DNA from: Planctomycetota bacterium
GTDB taxonomy: Bacteria; Planctomycetota; UBA1135; GCA-002686595
DNA: 64,000 bases
Direction of reading: 5' to 3'
Assembly: GCA_016714045.1 (NCBI GenBank)
Contig: JADJNY010000004.1
Coordinates: forward strand, 496,001-560,000
A program made the position numbers and the translations under genes. The notes under the pieces are model-generated. The model did no database searches and was not told the origin of the DNA. It saw nothing but the letters and a program-made list of their open reading frames with translations. Positions 63,610 through 64,000 of this stretch are shown here, one piece after another; position 1 is the first letter of the stretch; each line of letters starts with the position of its first letter.

Positions 63610-63829
63610 GGCGCGCTCCCGGGCCGACCCTCCGCCGCGCTCTGCTTGGCTCTTCGTTGAAGCTCAGCGAGGACGGCATCCGGATCGAAGAGGAGCCCGT
63701 GCTCGCCAACGCGGACATGCGGGATCGTGCCGGACTGACCTCGGCACGGAGCTCCTGGGGACGGACCCCAAGGTGGCTGGACATCGCACCAATCGACAGG
63801 AGACGCGGTCGCGTGGGTTCAGTGTTCAC
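63606..63829 (-). CDS. small HTH DNA-binding protein, frameshifted near 63735
   Basis: The start is a GTG at 63829. The first frame gives PRLLSIGAMSSHLGVRPQEL, the beginning of an HTH_17-type domain. After SPAR the sense continues in another frame as IPHVRVGEHGLLFDPDAVLAELQRRA, the expected wing and second helix. One missing base near 63735 explains this. The restored protein has about 74 residues. It heads the replication operon and may be its repressor or an origin-binding protein. Confidence 0.6.
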
Positions 63830-63865
63830 GCGGCCCAGCGTCGCCACCGGAAGGCGTGGAGACGT

Positions 63866-63909
63866 TGGCGTCGTTCTGGCGTCGTTCTGGCGTGACTCTG
63901 GCGTCGGCT
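63866..63909. repeat. four 11-bp direct repeats (iteron-like)
   Basis: Four tandem copies of an 11-bp unit, TGGCGTCGTTC in its clearest form (copies 1 and 2 identical, 3 and 4 diverged), lie 37 bp before the first gene of the replication operon. Tandem 11-bp spacing, one helical turn, suits binding of an initiator or a repressor. They may be the origin or the operator of the element. Confidence 0.6.
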
Positions 63910-63918
63910 ACCCGGCGG

Positions 63919-64000
63919 TCACGAGGTCCTGACCAGCACGTATCCCCGTCCGCCAAGGCTGTTGTCGATGACGGCCCCCATGCCGCGTAGTCGATCGATT
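63919..64000 (-). CDS. C-terminal end of a gene running off the right edge
   Basis: The last 26 codons (IDRLRGMGAVIDNSLGGRGY, then VLVRTS) are visible before a TGA at 63919. The pattern looks like the end of a winged-helix protein (LRxxGxxI....GxGYxL). The rest is outside the window. Confidence 0.4.
   Translation of the reverse strand, partial: IDRLRGMGAVIDNSLGGRGYVLVRTS

Noticed and set aside
63866..63909. A CRISPR array
   Set aside because: The units are contiguous 11-bp repeats without spacers.

Overview
The window is a high-GC bacterial chromosome segment, most likely from a planctomycete. The pointers are an ECF sigma factor with the planctomycete-style N-terminus TTRWSTVL followed by a Ser/Thr kinase with an N-terminal zinc ribbon, large secreted FG-GAP, kelch, beta-helix and carboxypeptidase-regulatory-like proteins, and few clear Shine-Dalgarno sites. 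This assignment is an inference from gene types. No rRNA, intact tRNA or CRISPR array is visible.

Bases 1-29.7 kb look like ordinary chromosome of very high GC. They hold a truncated secreted protein (1-965, minus); a four-gene ABC-2 export operon with overlapping stop/start codons (1587-6134); a large secreted TPR/beta-helix protein (minus); a PLD-helicase-DUF3427 protein; an ECF sigma/kinase pair; a HAD phosphatase; two unknown genes; a catalase-peroxidase with a lipoprotein-like leader; a large membrane-anchored multi-domain protein; a coupled sigma-like/TPR/small secreted gene set; and a DHFR-family reductase. A ~165-bp two-hairpin repeat occurs at 1328 and 17327 with compensatory base changes.

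Bases 29.74-55.99 kb are a genomic island bounded by 45-bp direct repeats that match the 3' half of a tRNA-Arg gene (anticodon CCU in the right copy). An IS5-family element sits exactly inside the left repeat. Cargo: secreted proteins, an IS21 remnant, an HTH/AP2-like protein with striking internal duplication, a DUF4145 gene in a low-GC cassette between 116-bp direct repeats, a large DUF4011 helicase with a Vsr-like nuclease domain (Hhe-like), and, convergent with it, a six-gene operon on the minus strand: DUF499 ATPase, PglZ, DUF1156 adenine methylase, an unknown 173-aa protein, an HNH nuclease and an SNF2 helicase. This operon is BREX/Pgl-like (closest in content to type 3) but shows no BrxA, BrxB, BrxF or BrxL, and carries the HNH protein and the 173-aa protein. 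It is the best candidate here for an undescribed defence system. The island's own integrase survives only as an N-terminal fragment.

Bases 56.0-64.0 kb look like a second element integrated in tandem at the same tRNA: an Nlp-like/sigma-region-4 fusion, a ribbon-helix-helix protein, a three-gene operon of unknown function, and a tightly overlapping minus-strand operon of HTH protein, CHC2/TOPRIM primase, RepA-like AAA ATPase, SpoVG-like protein, excisionase-like HTH protein and tyrosine integrase, headed by 11-bp iteron-like repeats. Its far end lies beyond the window.

Seven single-base disruptions, all readable as 1-nt deletions, break otherwise intact genes (kinase, katG, integrase twice, ATPase twice, HTH gene). 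This suggests residual indel errors in the assembly rather than seven pseudogenes.
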